Below, in pieces: positions 17,663-26,396 of a stretch of DNA of 64,000 nucleotides (position 1 is its first letter; each line of letters opens with the position of its first letter). This stretch comes from Nocardioides litoris (GTDB lineage Bacteria > Actinomycetota > Actinomycetes > Propionibacteriales > Nocardioidaceae), in NCBI RefSeq assembly GCF_006346315.1, contig NZ_VDMR01000004.1, positions 336,925 to 400,924 on the forward strand. Direction: 5' to 3'. Below the pieces are notes generated by a model, which saw nothing but the letters and a program-made list of their open reading frames with translations, was not told where the DNA came from and did no database searches. The translations under genes and the position numbers were made by a program.

Positions 17663-18205
17663 TCAGCCGAACAGCCGGAGGAGCACCCCGCTCGCGGGTC
17701 CGACGCCGGTGGGCTCGTCGCGCCACAGCGGCAGCAGCCGCACCGGCCCGGCGCCGACCAGCCGCAGCGGGTCGAGGTAGGTCCGGGCGCCCTCGATCCA
17801 CCCCCAGTGCAGGCACGACCGCGGGAAGCAGTGCGACCCGGTCGTCCCGAGGGTCCCGATCGGGTCGCCCGCGTCGACCGGGTCGCCCACGGCCAGCGAG
17901 GCGTCGACGGGTTCGTAGGTCGTGCGGGTCGACCCGTGGGCCATCACCACGACGCCACGGCCCGCGAGGAGGCCGGCGTAGGCGACGCGGCCCGGCAGGG
18001 CGGCCCGGACGACCTGTCCGGGGGAGCCCAGCAGGTCCACCCCGCGGTGGCCGGCGCCGTACGGCGTGTCGGGCGGGTCGAACGGCGCCACCACCTGCGG
18101 CTCGGGGCGCAGCGGCCAGGTGCCGACGGGGTCGGCCCCGGCGGCGTGCGCGGCCGTGGGGAGCAGGGTGAGCAGGAGGACGAGCGCGGACAGCAGGCTT
18201 CTCAT
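17663..18205 (-). CDS. Secreted M23 family metallopeptidase (LytM domain)
   Basis: 180 residues from the ATG; a GTG one codon upstream (18208) is equally possible. Signal peptide SLLSALVLLLTLLPTAAHA, then an M23 domain: HRGVD supplies the His and Asp zinc ligands and CLHWG the second His. The His that normally precedes by two residues (HxH) is a Cys here, in SCLHWG. LytM domains cut peptidoglycan cross-bridges or activate amidases. An M23 gene beside rpsB also occurs in M. tuberculosis (Rv2891). It converges on xerC. Confidence 0.9.
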   Translation of the reverse strand: MRSLLSALVLLLTLLPTAAHAAGADPVGTWPLRPEPQVVAPFDPPDTPYGAGHRGVDLLGSPGQVVRAALPGRVAYAGLLAGRGVVVMAHGSTRTTYEPVDASLAVGDPVDAGDPIGTLGTTGSHCFPRSCLHWGWIEGARTYLDPLRLVGAGPVRLLPLWRDEPTGVGPASGVLLRLFG

Positions 18206-18208
18206 CAC

Positions 18209-18608
18209 GGCAGGTTCCGCCGGGGACCCGGTCGGGCGCCTCCACCTCCGCCCGACCTGGGGACGACGGCACCAGGAGCGACCCCTGTGGACGACTGCGG
18301 GACGGGCGGGCCGGATTCGTGGCAGGACGGGCGTGCGGTCTACCCTGGACGGACCTGCTCCCTGGAGCAGGAATTCGCACGCCCTCGTTCCACGGACCTG
18401 TTCGTGGGCGTCGGCCCTCGGTCCTGTCCGGTCACCACACCGGACCGGTCGGGCCGCGCGAGGACGTCAGGGCCCGAGGCACCCGCCGACGGCATCGAAC
18501 TGAAAACCCGACCGGACCATCACCGGTGCGCCCTGCCGAGCCCCCCCGGGCCGGTCGAAGGGACGCACAGCACGGTGCGGTCCGACACACGAGAAGAGAA
18601 CACCTCAC
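18209..18608 (+). promoter_or_regulatory. Intergenic region with predicted rpsB promoter and leader
   Basis: No gene seen. TACCCT (18341-18346) is the best -10 box; transcription would give a leader of about 255 nt. A hairpin CCTGCTCC/GGAGCAGG (18354-18371) would lie right at the 5' end, and GTCCGGT/ACCGGAC (18426-18445) is a second stem. This fits an autoregulated S2 leader, but no known leader family was recognised. The ribosome binding site is AGAAGAGAA just before the ATG. Confidence 0.35.
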
Positions 18609-19601
18609 ATGGCAGTCGTGACCATGCGCCAGCTCCTCGAGAGCGGCGTCCACTTCGGACACCAGACCCGTCGCTGGAACCCGAAGATGAAGCGCTTCAT
18701 CATGACCGAGCGCAACGGCATCTACATCATCGACCTGCAGCAGTCGCTGGCCTACATCGACCGGTCCTACGCCTTCGTCAAGGAGACCGTGGCCAAGGGC
18801 GGCACGATCATGTTCGTGGGCACCAAGAAGCAGGCCCAGGAGGCGATCGCCGAGCAGGCGACCCGTGTCGGCATGCCCTACGTCAACCAGCGGTGGCTGG
18901 GCGGCATGCTCACCAACTTCCAGACCGTGCACCAGCGCATCAACCGGCTCAAGGAGCTCGACGAGGTCGACTTCGACAACGTCGCGGGCTCCGGTCGCAC
19001 CAAGAAGGAGCTCCTGCAGATGAAGCGGGAGCGCGACAAGCTGGAGAAGACCCTCGGCGGCATCCGCGAGATGGGCCGCACCCCGTCGGCCGTGTGGGTC
19101 GTCGACACCAAGAAGGAGCACCTGGCGGTCGAGGAGGCGCGCAAGCTGCGCATCCCGATCATCGGCATCCTCGACACCAACTGCGACCCCGACGAGATCG
19201 ACTTCCCGATCCCCGGCAACGACGACGCCATCCGCGCCGTCGGCCTGCTGACCCGCGTGGTCGCCGACGCCGTGGCCGAGGGCCTCATCGCCCGCTCCGG
19301 CGCCAAGACCGGTGAGGGCAGCGCCGCCACCGCCGAGGAGCCGCTGGCCGAGTGGGAGCGCGAGCTCCTCGCCGGCGACGCCGCCCAGGCTGCCGAGGCC
19401 GCCACCTCCGCCGAGCCCGCCGCCCCCGCCTCCGAGGCCACCGGCGCCTCGTCCGAGGGTGCCGAGTCCGTCGAGGCCGCCGACTCCGCTGCTCCGGCCG
19501 CCGACCAGGCCGAGGTCGCCGAGGCGACCGACGCCACCGAGTCGACCGAGTCGACCGAGTCGACCGAGGCCACCCCGGCCGAGGCGACCACCGAGTCCTG
19601 A
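18609..19601 (+). CDS. rpsB: 30S ribosomal protein S2
   Basis: 330 residues. The S2 core is residues 1-250 ([64 protein letters not shown]). Residues about 251-330 form an Ala/Glu/Ser/Thr tail with low-complexity repeats (TEST repeated near the end), not needed for the fold. S2 binds the 30S platform late in assembly. Followed by tsf after 40 bp, the near-universal rpsB-tsf order. Confidence 0.98.
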   Translation: MAVVTMRQLLESGVHFGHQTRRWNPKMKRFIMTERNGIYIIDLQQSLAYIDRSYAFVKETVAKGGTIMFVGTKKQAQEAIAEQATRVGMPYVNQRWLGGMLTNFQTVHQRINRLKELDEVDFDNVAGSGRTKKELLQMKRERDKLEKTLGGIREMGRTPSAVWVVDTKKEHLAVEEARKLRIPIIGILDTNCDPDEIDFPIPGNDDAIRAVGLLTRVVADAVAEGLIARSGAKTGEGSAATAEEPLAEWERELLAGDAAQAAEAATSAEPAAPASEATGASSEGAESVEAADSAAPAADQAEVAEATDATESTESTESTEATPAEATTES

Positions 19602-19641
19602 TCCCTGGTCCCTGAACCACCCGACGTACGAAGGAGTACGC

Positions 19642-20454
19642 ATGGCGAACATCACCGCCGCCGACGTCAAGAGGCTCCGCGAGCAGAGCGGCGCGGGCAT
19701 GATGGACTGCAAGAAGGCCCTCACCGAGGCTGACGGCGACTTCGACAAGGCCGTCGAGATCCTCCGGATCAAGGGCGGCAAGAAGATGGCCGAGCGGGCC
19801 GCCGAGCGCGAGGCGTCGGCCGGTCTGGTGGCGACCTCCGGTGGCGCCCTGGTCGAGCTCAACTGCGAGACCGACTTCGTCGCCAAGGGCGAGCCGTTCA
19901 TCGCGGCCGCCCAGCGCATCGCGGAGGCGGCCGACGCCGCCCAGGCCGCCGACGCCGAGGCCCTCAAGGCCGTCGAGCTCGACGGCAAGACGGTCGGCGA
20001 GGTCGTGGCCGAGCTGGCCGTCTCGATCGGCGAGAAGATCGAGCTCGGCCGCGTGGCGTACTTCGGTGGCGACACCGTCGTCTACATGCACAAGCGCGCC
20101 GCCGACCTGCCGCCCGCCGTGGGCGTCCTGGTCGAGTACGCCGGCGACGCCGACGCCGCTCGGGCCGCCGCCATGCAGGCCGCGGCCATGCGCCCGCAGT
20201 ACCTCACCCGTGACGAGGTCCCCGCCGACGTCGTCGCCAAGGAGCGCGAGATCGCCGAGGCGACCTCGCGCGAGGAGGGCAAGCCCGAGCAGGCCATCGC
20301 CAAGATCACCGAGGGCCGCCTCAACGGCTTCTTCAAGGACGTCGTGCTCCTCGAGCAGGCCTCGGTGACCGAGAGCAAGAAGACCGTCAAGGCGGTCCTC
20401 GAGGAGTCCGGCACCACCGTGAAGCGGTTCGCCCGCTTCGAGGTCGGCGCCTGA
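19642..20454 (+). CDS. tsf: Elongation factor Ts
   Basis: 270 residues. UBA-like N-terminus ([26 protein letters not shown] motif family), core signature [14 protein letters not shown], and a complete C-terminal module ending LRN-like [16 protein letters not shown]. It is the guanine-nucleotide exchange factor for EF-Tu. AAGGAG (19631-19636) is well placed before the ATG. Shares the rpsB transcript. Confidence 0.98.
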   Translation: MANITAADVKRLREQSGAGMMDCKKALTEADGDFDKAVEILRIKGGKKMAERAAEREASAGLVATSGGALVELNCETDFVAKGEPFIAAAQRIAEAADAAQAADAEALKAVELDGKTVGEVVAELAVSIGEKIELGRVAYFGGDTVVYMHKRAADLPPAVGVLVEYAGDADAARAAAMQAAAMRPQYLTRDEVPADVVAKEREIAEATSREEGKPEQAIAKITEGRLNGFFKDVVLLEQASVTESKKTVKAVLEESGTTVKRFARFEVGA

Positions 20455-20474
20455 CCCCAGCACCACCCGTACGC

Positions 20475-20532
20475 CGACGCCCGGCGTCGCAGGTCGTCCC
20501 GTCACCGGGGCGGCCCGCGGCGCCGGGCGTCG
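20475..20532 (+). terminator. Hairpin after tsf, possible terminator or attenuator
   Basis: CGACGCCCGGCG (20475-20486) pairs exactly with CGCCGGGCGTCG (20521-20532) across a 34-nt loop that is itself GC-rich. There is no U-tract, so it may be an attenuator or an actinobacterial-type terminator. The following 124 bp up to pyrH contain GGTAACCT near 20613 as a weak promoter candidate. Confidence 0.4.
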
Positions 20533-20656
20533 CTGTTACCGGGCCCGGGGGTCTCAGGCCCGCGGGTCCCAGGGCCCGGGCCGTCCCGGCTCGACGCGAG
20601 GGGGTACCTGGCGGGTAACCTCGGCCCGCGACCTGCGGCCCGTGCGAAAGGACCAG

Positions 20657-21370
20657 ATGACCGGCTACCAGCGTGTCCTGCTCAAGCTCTCCGGCGAGGT
20701 GTTCGGCGGCGGCAAGGTCGGGGTCGACCCCGACGTCGTCCAGCGGATCGCCCGGGAGATCGCCGACGTGGTCGAGTCCGGCGTGCAGGTGGCCGTGGTC
20801 ACCGGCGGCGGCAACTTCTTCCGGGGCGCCGAGCTGCAGCAGCGCGGCATGGACCGCGTCCGCGCCGACTACATGGGCATGCTCGGCATCGTCATGAACT
20901 GCCTGGCCCTCCAGGACTTCCTGGAGAAGCTCGGCGTCGACACCCGCGTCCAGACCGCGATCACCATGGGCCAGGTGGCCGAGCCCTACATCCCGCGCCG
21001 CGCGATCCGGCACATGGAGAAGGGCCGCGTCGTCATCTTCGGCGCCGGCATGGGCATGCCCTTCTTCTCCACCGACACCGTCGCGGTCCAGCGGGCCCTC
21101 GAGAGCCGCTGCGACGCGGTGCTGTTCGACAAGAACGGCGTCGACGGCATCTACACCGCCGACCCCAAGCAGGACCCCACCGCGACCCGCATCGAGCAGA
21201 TCACCTACGACGAGGCGCTCGAGCGCGGCCTGCGGATCATGGACCAGACGGCGTTCACCCTGGCCCGCGAGAACAAGGTCCCCATGATCGTCTTCGGCCT
21301 CGCCGAGCCCGGCAGCATCCTGCGCGCCGTGCGGGGTGAGAGGATCGGGACGCTGGTGACCCCGGCCTGA
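20657..21370 (+). CDS. pyrH: UMP kinase
   Basis: 237 residues of the amino-acid-kinase fold: [53 protein letters not shown], and [19 protein letters not shown]. Phosphorylates UMP to UDP; the bacterial enzyme is hexameric and regulated by GTP and UTP. The ATG at 20657 follows GAAAGGA at ideal spacing; an in-frame GTG at 20642 is less likely. Part of the conserved tsf-pyrH-frr-cdsA order. Confidence 0.98.
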   Translation: MTGYQRVLLKLSGEVFGGGKVGVDPDVVQRIAREIADVVESGVQVAVVTGGGNFFRGAELQQRGMDRVRADYMGMLGIVMNCLALQDFLEKLGVDTRVQTAITMGQVAEPYIPRRAIRHMEKGRVVIFGAGMGMPFFSTDTVAVQRALESRCDAVLFDKNGVDGIYTADPKQDPTATRIEQITYDEALERGLRIMDQTAFTLARENKVPMIVFGLAEPGSILRAVRGERIGTLVTPA

Positions 21371-21445
21371 CGCGACCGGACGCGCCCCCCGACGTACCCG
21401 AGCGGCCTGCACCACGGGCCGCCCCGACACCCAGGAGACTCCACC

Positions 21446-22003
21446 GTGATCAACGACATCCTCAACGAGGCCGACGGCAAGATGGACAAGTCGGTCGAGG
21501 CGACGCGTGAGGAGTTCGCCGCGATCCGGGCCGGCCGTGCGACTCCCGCCATGTTCAGCAAGATCATGGTCGACTACTACGGCACCCCGACGCCGCTGCA
21601 GAGCCTGGCGTCCTTCACCGCGCCCGAGGCGCGGATCATCATGATCCAGCCCTTCGACATGGGCGCGATGGCCAACGTCGAGAAGGCGATCCGCGACTCC
21701 GACCTCGGCGTCAACCCGGCCAACGACGGCAAGGTCCTGCGCTGCGTGTTCCCCGAGCTCACCGAGGAGCGTCGCAAGGACTTCGTCAAGCTCGCCCGGT
21801 CCAAGGCCGAGGAGGGCCGCGTGGCCGTCCGCAACCTGCGCCGCACCGCCAAGCAGAACCTCGAGAAGCTCGAGAAGGACGGCGAGGTCGGCAAGGACGA
21901 CGTCACCGGCGCCGAGAAGCGGCTCGACGGCGTGACCAAGAAGCACACCGACGCCATCGACGAGATGCTGAAGAGCAAGGAGGCGGAGCTGCTCGAGGTC
22001 TGA
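21446..22003 (+). CDS. frr: Ribosome recycling factor
   Basis: 185 residues, standard length. Opens INDILNEADGKMDKSVEATR, with IRAGRATPAMFSKIMVDYYG, IQPFDMGAMANVEKAI and LTEERRKDFVKLA, then the ERxxVRNLRR helix (GRVAVRNLRRTAKQ). It splits post-termination ribosomes with EF-G. The GTG start has AGGAGA about 7 nt upstream. Confidence 0.98.
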   Translation: MINDILNEADGKMDKSVEATREEFAAIRAGRATPAMFSKIMVDYYGTPTPLQSLASFTAPEARIIMIQPFDMGAMANVEKAIRDSDLGVNPANDGKVLRCVFPELTEERRKDFVKLARSKAEEGRVAVRNLRRTAKQNLEKLEKDGEVGKDDVTGAEKRLDGVTKKHTDAIDEMLKSKEAELLEV

Positions 22004-22024
22004 GACCCCGATCACCCGCACCGC

Positions 22025-22903
22025 ATGACGACCTCGTCCGGCCCCGCCGCACCGCCCCAGAAGGACCACGGGCGGGCCGGGCGCGACCTCAAGGCGGCGG
22101 TGGCCTCCGCGGTCGTGCTGCTCGCCGCGATCGCGGCGTCGCTGGCGTTCTGGAAGCCGGCATTCATGCTCATCGTGGTCGTGGCCGTCGTGGTCGCGGT
22201 CTGGGAGCTGCGCCAGGGCCTGCTGGCCCACGACATCGACCTGCCCGAGCAGCCGCTCATGCTCGGCGGGGCGATCATGGTCGTCGTCGCCTACGTCTGG
22301 GGCACCGACGCGATGGTCACCGCCACCGCGGTCACCGCGCTCGTGGTGATGTTGTGGCTGCTGCACCGCGGCACCGCCGGCTACGTCAAGACGGCGACGG
22401 CCTCGGTGTTCACCCTCGTCTACGTGCCGTTCCTCGGCTCGTTCGTGGCCATGCTGCTCGCCGAGGGCGGCCTCGGCGGCGGCGGGCTCGACGACGACGG
22501 GGTGCAGGGCATCCTGGCGTTCATCCTGGTCACCATCGCCTCCGACATCGGCGGGTACGCCGCCGGCGTGCTGTTCGGCAAGCACCCGATGGCCCCGGTC
22601 ATCTCCCCGAAGAAGTCGTGGGAGGGCTTCGCCGGCTCGGTCGTGGCCTGCCTCGTGGCCGGGGTCCTCCTGGTCGTCCTCCTGCTCGACGGCCCCTGGT
22701 GGGCCGGCGTCGGGCTCGGCCTCATCGCGCCGGTGATGGCCACCCTGGGCGACCTGTGCGAGTCGGTCATCAAGCGCGACCTCGGCATCAAGGACATGAG
22801 CCAGGTCATCCCCGGCCACGGTGGCCTGATGGACCGGCTCGACTCCCTGCTGGCCACGATCGCCCCGATCTGGCTGCTGCTGCACTACGCCGTCTTCGCC
22901 TGA
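22025..22903 (+). CDS. cdsA: Phosphatidate cytidylyltransferase
   Basis: 292 residues, integral membrane, about eight hydrophobic segments. The CDP-diglyceride synthetase signature is spread over IASDIGGYAAGVLFGKHPM, ISPKKSWEGFAGS and KRDLGIKDMSQVIPGHGGLMDRLDS. It makes CDP-diacylglycerol from CTP and phosphatidate for all phospholipids, including PI and cardiolipin. Starts 22 bp after frr. The N-terminal SSGPAAPPQKDHGRAGRD is a hydrophilic cytoplasmic tail. Confidence 0.96.
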   Translation: MTTSSGPAAPPQKDHGRAGRDLKAAVASAVVLLAAIAASLAFWKPAFMLIVVVAVVVAVWELRQGLLAHDIDLPEQPLMLGGAIMVVVAYVWGTDAMVTATAVTALVVMLWLLHRGTAGYVKTATASVFTLVYVPFLGSFVAMLLAEGGLGGGGLDDDGVQGILAFILVTIASDIGGYAAGVLFGKHPMAPVISPKKSWEGFAGSVVACLVAGVLLVVLLLDGPWWAGVGLGLIAPVMATLGDLCESVIKRDLGIKDMSQVIPGHGGLMDRLDSLLATIAPIWLLLHYAVFA

Positions 22904-22998
22904 GCGCGCGGCCCTCGACCACCGGTCGCGACGCGCTGGCCACGCCGTGATCGTGGTCGACCTCACGCGGAGGACGGCCCGCCTGTCTACGATCAACG

Positions 22999-23475
22999 GT
23001 GATGAGCACCGAGAGCGTGCGGGCCGTGCCTGCCGACGACGCCCCCACGGCCGCCCGGGGCGGCCGCCGCCGGCGTGCCCGACGCGGGCAGGAGGCCGAC
23101 GCGGCCCCCGGTCCGGACGGTGCGGTCGCCCAGGAGGCGTTCGGTGACCCGGCTGGGCCGCCGCGGTTCTGGCACCGCTCGCACCCGGTGTTCACGCCGT
23201 TGGCCGGCTTCTTCACCGGCATGCTGCTGGTCGTCGTCGTGCTCGGGCTGCTGGGCGCGATCCTCGACCAGGTCGTGGGGTACGACGTCAGCGCCCACCC
23301 CTGGGTCTTCCTGCTCGCCCTCGGCGTGCTGCTGGTCGTCAACCTGGGCCTGGTCGTGGTCGAGGGCACCCGCCGCTTCGCGCGCTACATGCTCTTCGGC
23401 ATCCTCACCACGCCGGCCGTCGTGGCCGCGGTCGCGGCCCTGACCGCGTGGATCCTCATCAGCCGCGACGGCTGA
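22999..23475 (+). CDS. Hypothetical membrane protein with basic cytoplasmic N-terminus
   Basis: 158 residues. The first 60 are hydrophilic and rich in Arg/Ala ([14 protein letters not shown]), then three hydrophobic segments: [40 protein letters not shown] and a C-terminal helix. No family recognised. TACGAT (22988-22993) precedes the GTG/ATG start by 5-8 nt. Conserved position between cdsA and rlmN could hint at an envelope role, but that is inference only. Confidence 0.7.
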   Translation: MMSTESVRAVPADDAPTAARGGRRRRARRGQEADAAPGPDGAVAQEAFGDPAGPPRFWHRSHPVFTPLAGFFTGMLLVVVVLGLLGAILDQVVGYDVSAHPWVFLLALGVLLVVNLGLVVVEGTRRFARYMLFGILTTPAVVAAVAALTAWILISRDG

Positions 23476-23518
23476 GGGTTCGGCCGCGCCACCGCCCCGG
23501 TGCGAGGATGGGGTGGTC

Positions 23519-24649
23519 ATGAGCGAACCCATCAAGACCCTGCCCCTGGTCTTCGACGAGCCTCGCGGCCGCCGCAAGCCGCCGCGCCACCTCGCCGACC
23601 TCGACGCGGCGGGGCGCAAGGCGCTGCTGGAGGAGCACGGGCTGCCGGGCTTCCGGGCCAAGCAGCTCTCGACCCACTACTTCGGCCGGCTGGTCGACGA
23701 CCCCGCCGAGATGACCGACCTCCCGGCCGCGCAGCGCGACGAGCTGGTCTCGGCGCTGCTGCCGGAGTTGATGACCCCGCTGCGCACGATGGAGGCCGAC
23801 AAGGGCACCACGCGCAAGACGCTGTGGCGGCTCTTCGACGGCGCGCTCGTCGAGTCGGTGCTGATGCGCTACCCCGACCGCGCCACGATGTGCGTCTCCA
23901 GCCAGGCCGGCTGCGGGATGGCCTGCCCGTTCTGCGCCACCGGCCAAGGCGGCCTGCAGCGCAACATGTCGACCGCCGAGATCGTCGAGCAGGTCGTCGC
24001 CGGCGCCCGGGCGCTGGCCCGCGGCGAGGTGCCGGGCGGTCCCGCGCGGGTCTCCAACGTGGTGTTCATGGGCATGGGCGAGCCGCTGGCCAACTACAAG
24101 GCGGTCGTCGGCGCCGTACGCCGGCTGGTCGACCCGGCGCCCGACGGGCTCGGCATGAGCGCCCGCGGCGTCACCGTCTCGACCGTCGGCCTGGTGCCGC
24201 GCATCCGTCAGCTGGCCGAGGAGGGCGTCCCGGTGACGCTCGCCCTGAGCCTGCACGCGCCCGACGACGAGCTGCGCAACGAGCTCGTGCCGATCAACAC
24301 CCGGTTCTCGGTCGCCGAGACCGTCGACGCGGCGTGGGACTACGCCCAGACGACCAAGCGCCGGGTCAGCATCGAGTACGCCATGATGCGCGGCATCAAC
24401 GACCAGGCCTGGCGCGCCGACCTGCTGGCCGACGTGCTCTACGCGACCGGGGCCGACTGGGGCTGGGTGCACGTCAACCTGATCCCGCTCAATCCCACGC
24501 CGGGCAGCAAGTGGACGGCTTCCGACCCGGCCGACGAGCGCGAGTTCGTGCGCCGCCTCGAGGCCCGCGGGATCCCGACCACCGTGCGCGACACCCGCGG
24601 CCGCGAGATCGACGGCGCCTGCGGGCAGCTGGCGGCCACGGAGGCCTGA
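23519..24649 (+). CDS. rlmN: 23S rRNA (adenine-2503-C2)-methyltransferase RlmN
   Basis: 376 residues. Radical-SAM cluster CGMACPFC (Cys132, 136, 139), substrate-methyl cysteines equivalent to E. coli C355 and C118 (Cys368 in IDGACGQLA and Cys125 in MCVSSQAG). [10 protein letters not shown] and [20 protein letters not shown] are family blocks. It methylates A2503 of 23S rRNA and A37 of some tRNAs. The ATG at 23519 is used; a GTG two codons earlier is possible. Confidence 0.97.
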   Translation: MSEPIKTLPLVFDEPRGRRKPPRHLADLDAAGRKALLEEHGLPGFRAKQLSTHYFGRLVDDPAEMTDLPAAQRDELVSALLPELMTPLRTMEADKGTTRKTLWRLFDGALVESVLMRYPDRATMCVSSQAGCGMACPFCATGQGGLQRNMSTAEIVEQVVAGARALARGEVPGGPARVSNVVFMGMGEPLANYKAVVGAVRRLVDPAPDGLGMSARGVTVSTVGLVPRIRQLAEEGVPVTLALSLHAPDDELRNELVPINTRFSVAETVDAAWDYAQTTKRRVSIEYAMMRGINDQAWRADLLADVLYATGADWGWVHVNLIPLNPTPGSKWTASDPADEREFVRRLEARGIPTTVRDTRGREIDGACGQLAATEA

Positions 24650-24654
24650 GCCCG

Positions 24655-25491
24655 GTGGCCGGCGACAGGGGCGACGGAGCGCTGCGCGAGCGGGTGCTCG
24701 AGGCCTCGGCCTCCGGCCTGTGGCAGCCGCCCGACTCGGTCACCACCGACACCGGCCACGGCCTGCTCGTGCAGTACCCCTCCTGGGCCTACACCCGGCT
24801 CGTGCTGGCCCGCTTCGCCGTCGGTGACGCTGCCGACGTCGGCGCGGCCCTCGACCGGGTGCTGGAGGCGGCCCGCGGCCTCGACCTGGACGACGGGGTC
24901 GACGAGGTCACCTGCGAGGTCGTGCTCGGCTCGCCGACGGGGTACGCCGACGCGCTGGCCGCCCGGGGCAGCCGCGTGGTCGACACCGTCGACGTGCTCG
25001 CGCTCGACCTGACCGCGCCGCTGCCCGACCCCGGACCGGTCGACGACCGCGTCGGCCTGGCCTGGGTCGACGACGTCGAGCTGGCCCGCGGGTTCGCCGA
25101 GGTGGCGCGGGCCGGGTTCGGCGGCGAGCCGTCGACCGAGGAGCGGCTCGTGGCCAACGCGGCCGAGGGGCGTCGTACGGTGCCGGCGGGGGAGGGCGGA
25201 CGGGCCGTGGCCCTGCTCGACGGCCGGGTCGTCGCCGGTGGCGGCGTCACGGTGGAGGGCGAGGTCGCGCGGCTCTGGGGCGCCGCCGCACTGCCGGAGC
25301 ACCGCGGCATCGGGGCCTACCGCGCGGTGCTGCACGAGCGCCTGCGCCACGCCCGCGACCACGGCGCGACGCTGGCGCTCGTCAAGGGCCGGATCGCCAC
25401 GTCGGGGCCGATCCTGCTGCGCTACGGCTTCGCCGCCTTCGGCCGCGAGGACACCCACCAGCTGCCGCTCGGCGGGAGGCCGGGCCGGTGA
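24655..25491 (+). CDS. GNAT-type acetyltransferase-like protein, first of a tandem pair
   Basis: 278 residues. The N-terminal half (GLWQPPDSVTTDTGHGLLV, QYPSWAYTRLVLARF) is a divergent GNAT-like module; the C-terminal half has a recognisable acetyl-CoA region: VARLWGAAALPEHRGIGAYRAVLHERL and a final GFAAFGREDTHQL. The GTG has GGAGG about 10 nt upstream. It overlaps the next gene by 4 bp (GTGA) and shares its whole architecture, so the two are paralogues. Substrate unknown. Lies 5 bp after rlmN, probably co-transcribed. Confidence 0.85.
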   Translation: MAGDRGDGALRERVLEASASGLWQPPDSVTTDTGHGLLVQYPSWAYTRLVLARFAVGDAADVGAALDRVLEAARGLDLDDGVDEVTCEVVLGSPTGYADALAARGSRVVDTVDVLALDLTAPLPDPGPVDDRVGLAWVDDVELARGFAEVARAGFGGEPSTEERLVANAAEGRRTVPAGEGGRAVALLDGRVVAGGGVTVEGEVARLWGAAALPEHRGIGAYRAVLHERLRHARDHGATLALVKGRIATSGPILLRYGFAAFGREDTHQLPLGGRPGR

Positions 25492-26273
25492 GCGGCCCGA
25501 CCTCCGAGGCGGTGGCCGCCGCCTGCGCGGCCTGGACCTGGTACCCCGCCGACGCCACCGTCGTCACCACCGCCGACCTGCTGCTCGTGCGCTGGCCGAC
25601 GTACTACGAGGCCCCGCCCACCGCCCTGACCGTCGACCCGGCCGCCGATGTCGGCCCGGCCCTCGACGAGGCGCTCGACCAGGCCCGCGAGTGGGGTGGC
25701 GAGGAGCTCCTGGTGTGGGTGCGTCTCGACTCCCCGGCGACCCTGGAGGACGAGCTCCGCCGGCGCGGTGGCCGGCTCGAGGAGACCGTCGACGTCCTCG
25801 CCCTCGACCTCGACGCGCCGGCCCCCGACCTCGACGTGCCCGGCGACGTCCGCGTCGTCTGGCAGACCGACGTGCCGACGACCCGGGCGGTCATCGAGAT
25901 CGGCATGGCGGCGTTCGAGGAGGGCTCGGTGCCCGACGACGAGACGCTGGAGGCGCTGGCCGACGAGGCCCGGGCCGACCTCGCCGCCGGCCGCGGCGGT
26001 TCGGCCCTCGCGCTGGTCGACGACCGGCCGGTCGCCACCGGTGGTCTGTCGCTGTTCGACGGTGTCGCCCGGCTCTGGGGTGGCGGCGTGTTCCCCGGGG
26101 CCCGCGGCCGGGGCGCCTACCGTGCCGTCCTCGACGCCCGCCTCCGCCGAGCCCGGGCCGAGGGCGCGACCATGGCCCTGGTCAAGGGCCGCGTCGACTC
26201 CTCCGGCCCGACGCTGCGTCGTACCGGCTTCACCGGCTTCGGTCAGGAACGCTCCTACGTCCTCTCGACCTGA
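25488..26273 (+). CDS. GNAT-type acetyltransferase-like protein, second of a tandem pair
   Basis: 261 residues. Same layout as its neighbour: an N-terminal half with LLLVRWPTYYEAPP, a central ETVDVLALDLDAPAPD segment also found upstream (DTVDVLALDLTAPLPD), and a C-terminal acetyl-CoA segment VARLWGGGVFPGARGRGAYRAVLDARLRRAR. The C-terminal ending GFTGFGQERSYVLST parallels the first copy. Possibly a heterodimer or two enzymes of different specificity. The GTG start overlaps the upstream stop. Confidence 0.85.
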   Translation: MSGPTSEAVAAACAAWTWYPADATVVTTADLLLVRWPTYYEAPPTALTVDPAADVGPALDEALDQAREWGGEELLVWVRLDSPATLEDELRRRGGRLEETVDVLALDLDAPAPDLDVPGDVRVVWQTDVPTTRAVIEIGMAAFEEGSVPDDETLEALADEARADLAAGRGGSALALVDDRPVATGGLSLFDGVARLWGGGVFPGARGRGAYRAVLDARLRRARAEGATMALVKGRVDSSGPTLRRTGFTGFGQERSYVLST

Positions 26274-26333
26274 TGCCCCCCGGGGTGTCCGGGGCGTCGG
26301 CTCGGGGCATGCAACTCACCGTCCGCACGACTT

Positions 26334-26355
26334 CCCCGCCCGCATTCGGGCGGGG
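26334..26355. terminator. Hairpin between convergent genes
   Basis: CCCCGCCCG (26334-26342) and CGGGCGGGG (26347-26355) form a 9-bp perfect stem with a CATT loop, placed between the GNAT gene and the convergent metallophosphoesterase; likely a bidirectional terminator. Confidence 0.6.
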
Positions 26356-26396
26356 GAGCGGGTACGACGGTGAGGTAGTGCCCCGCCGGCGCCGAG

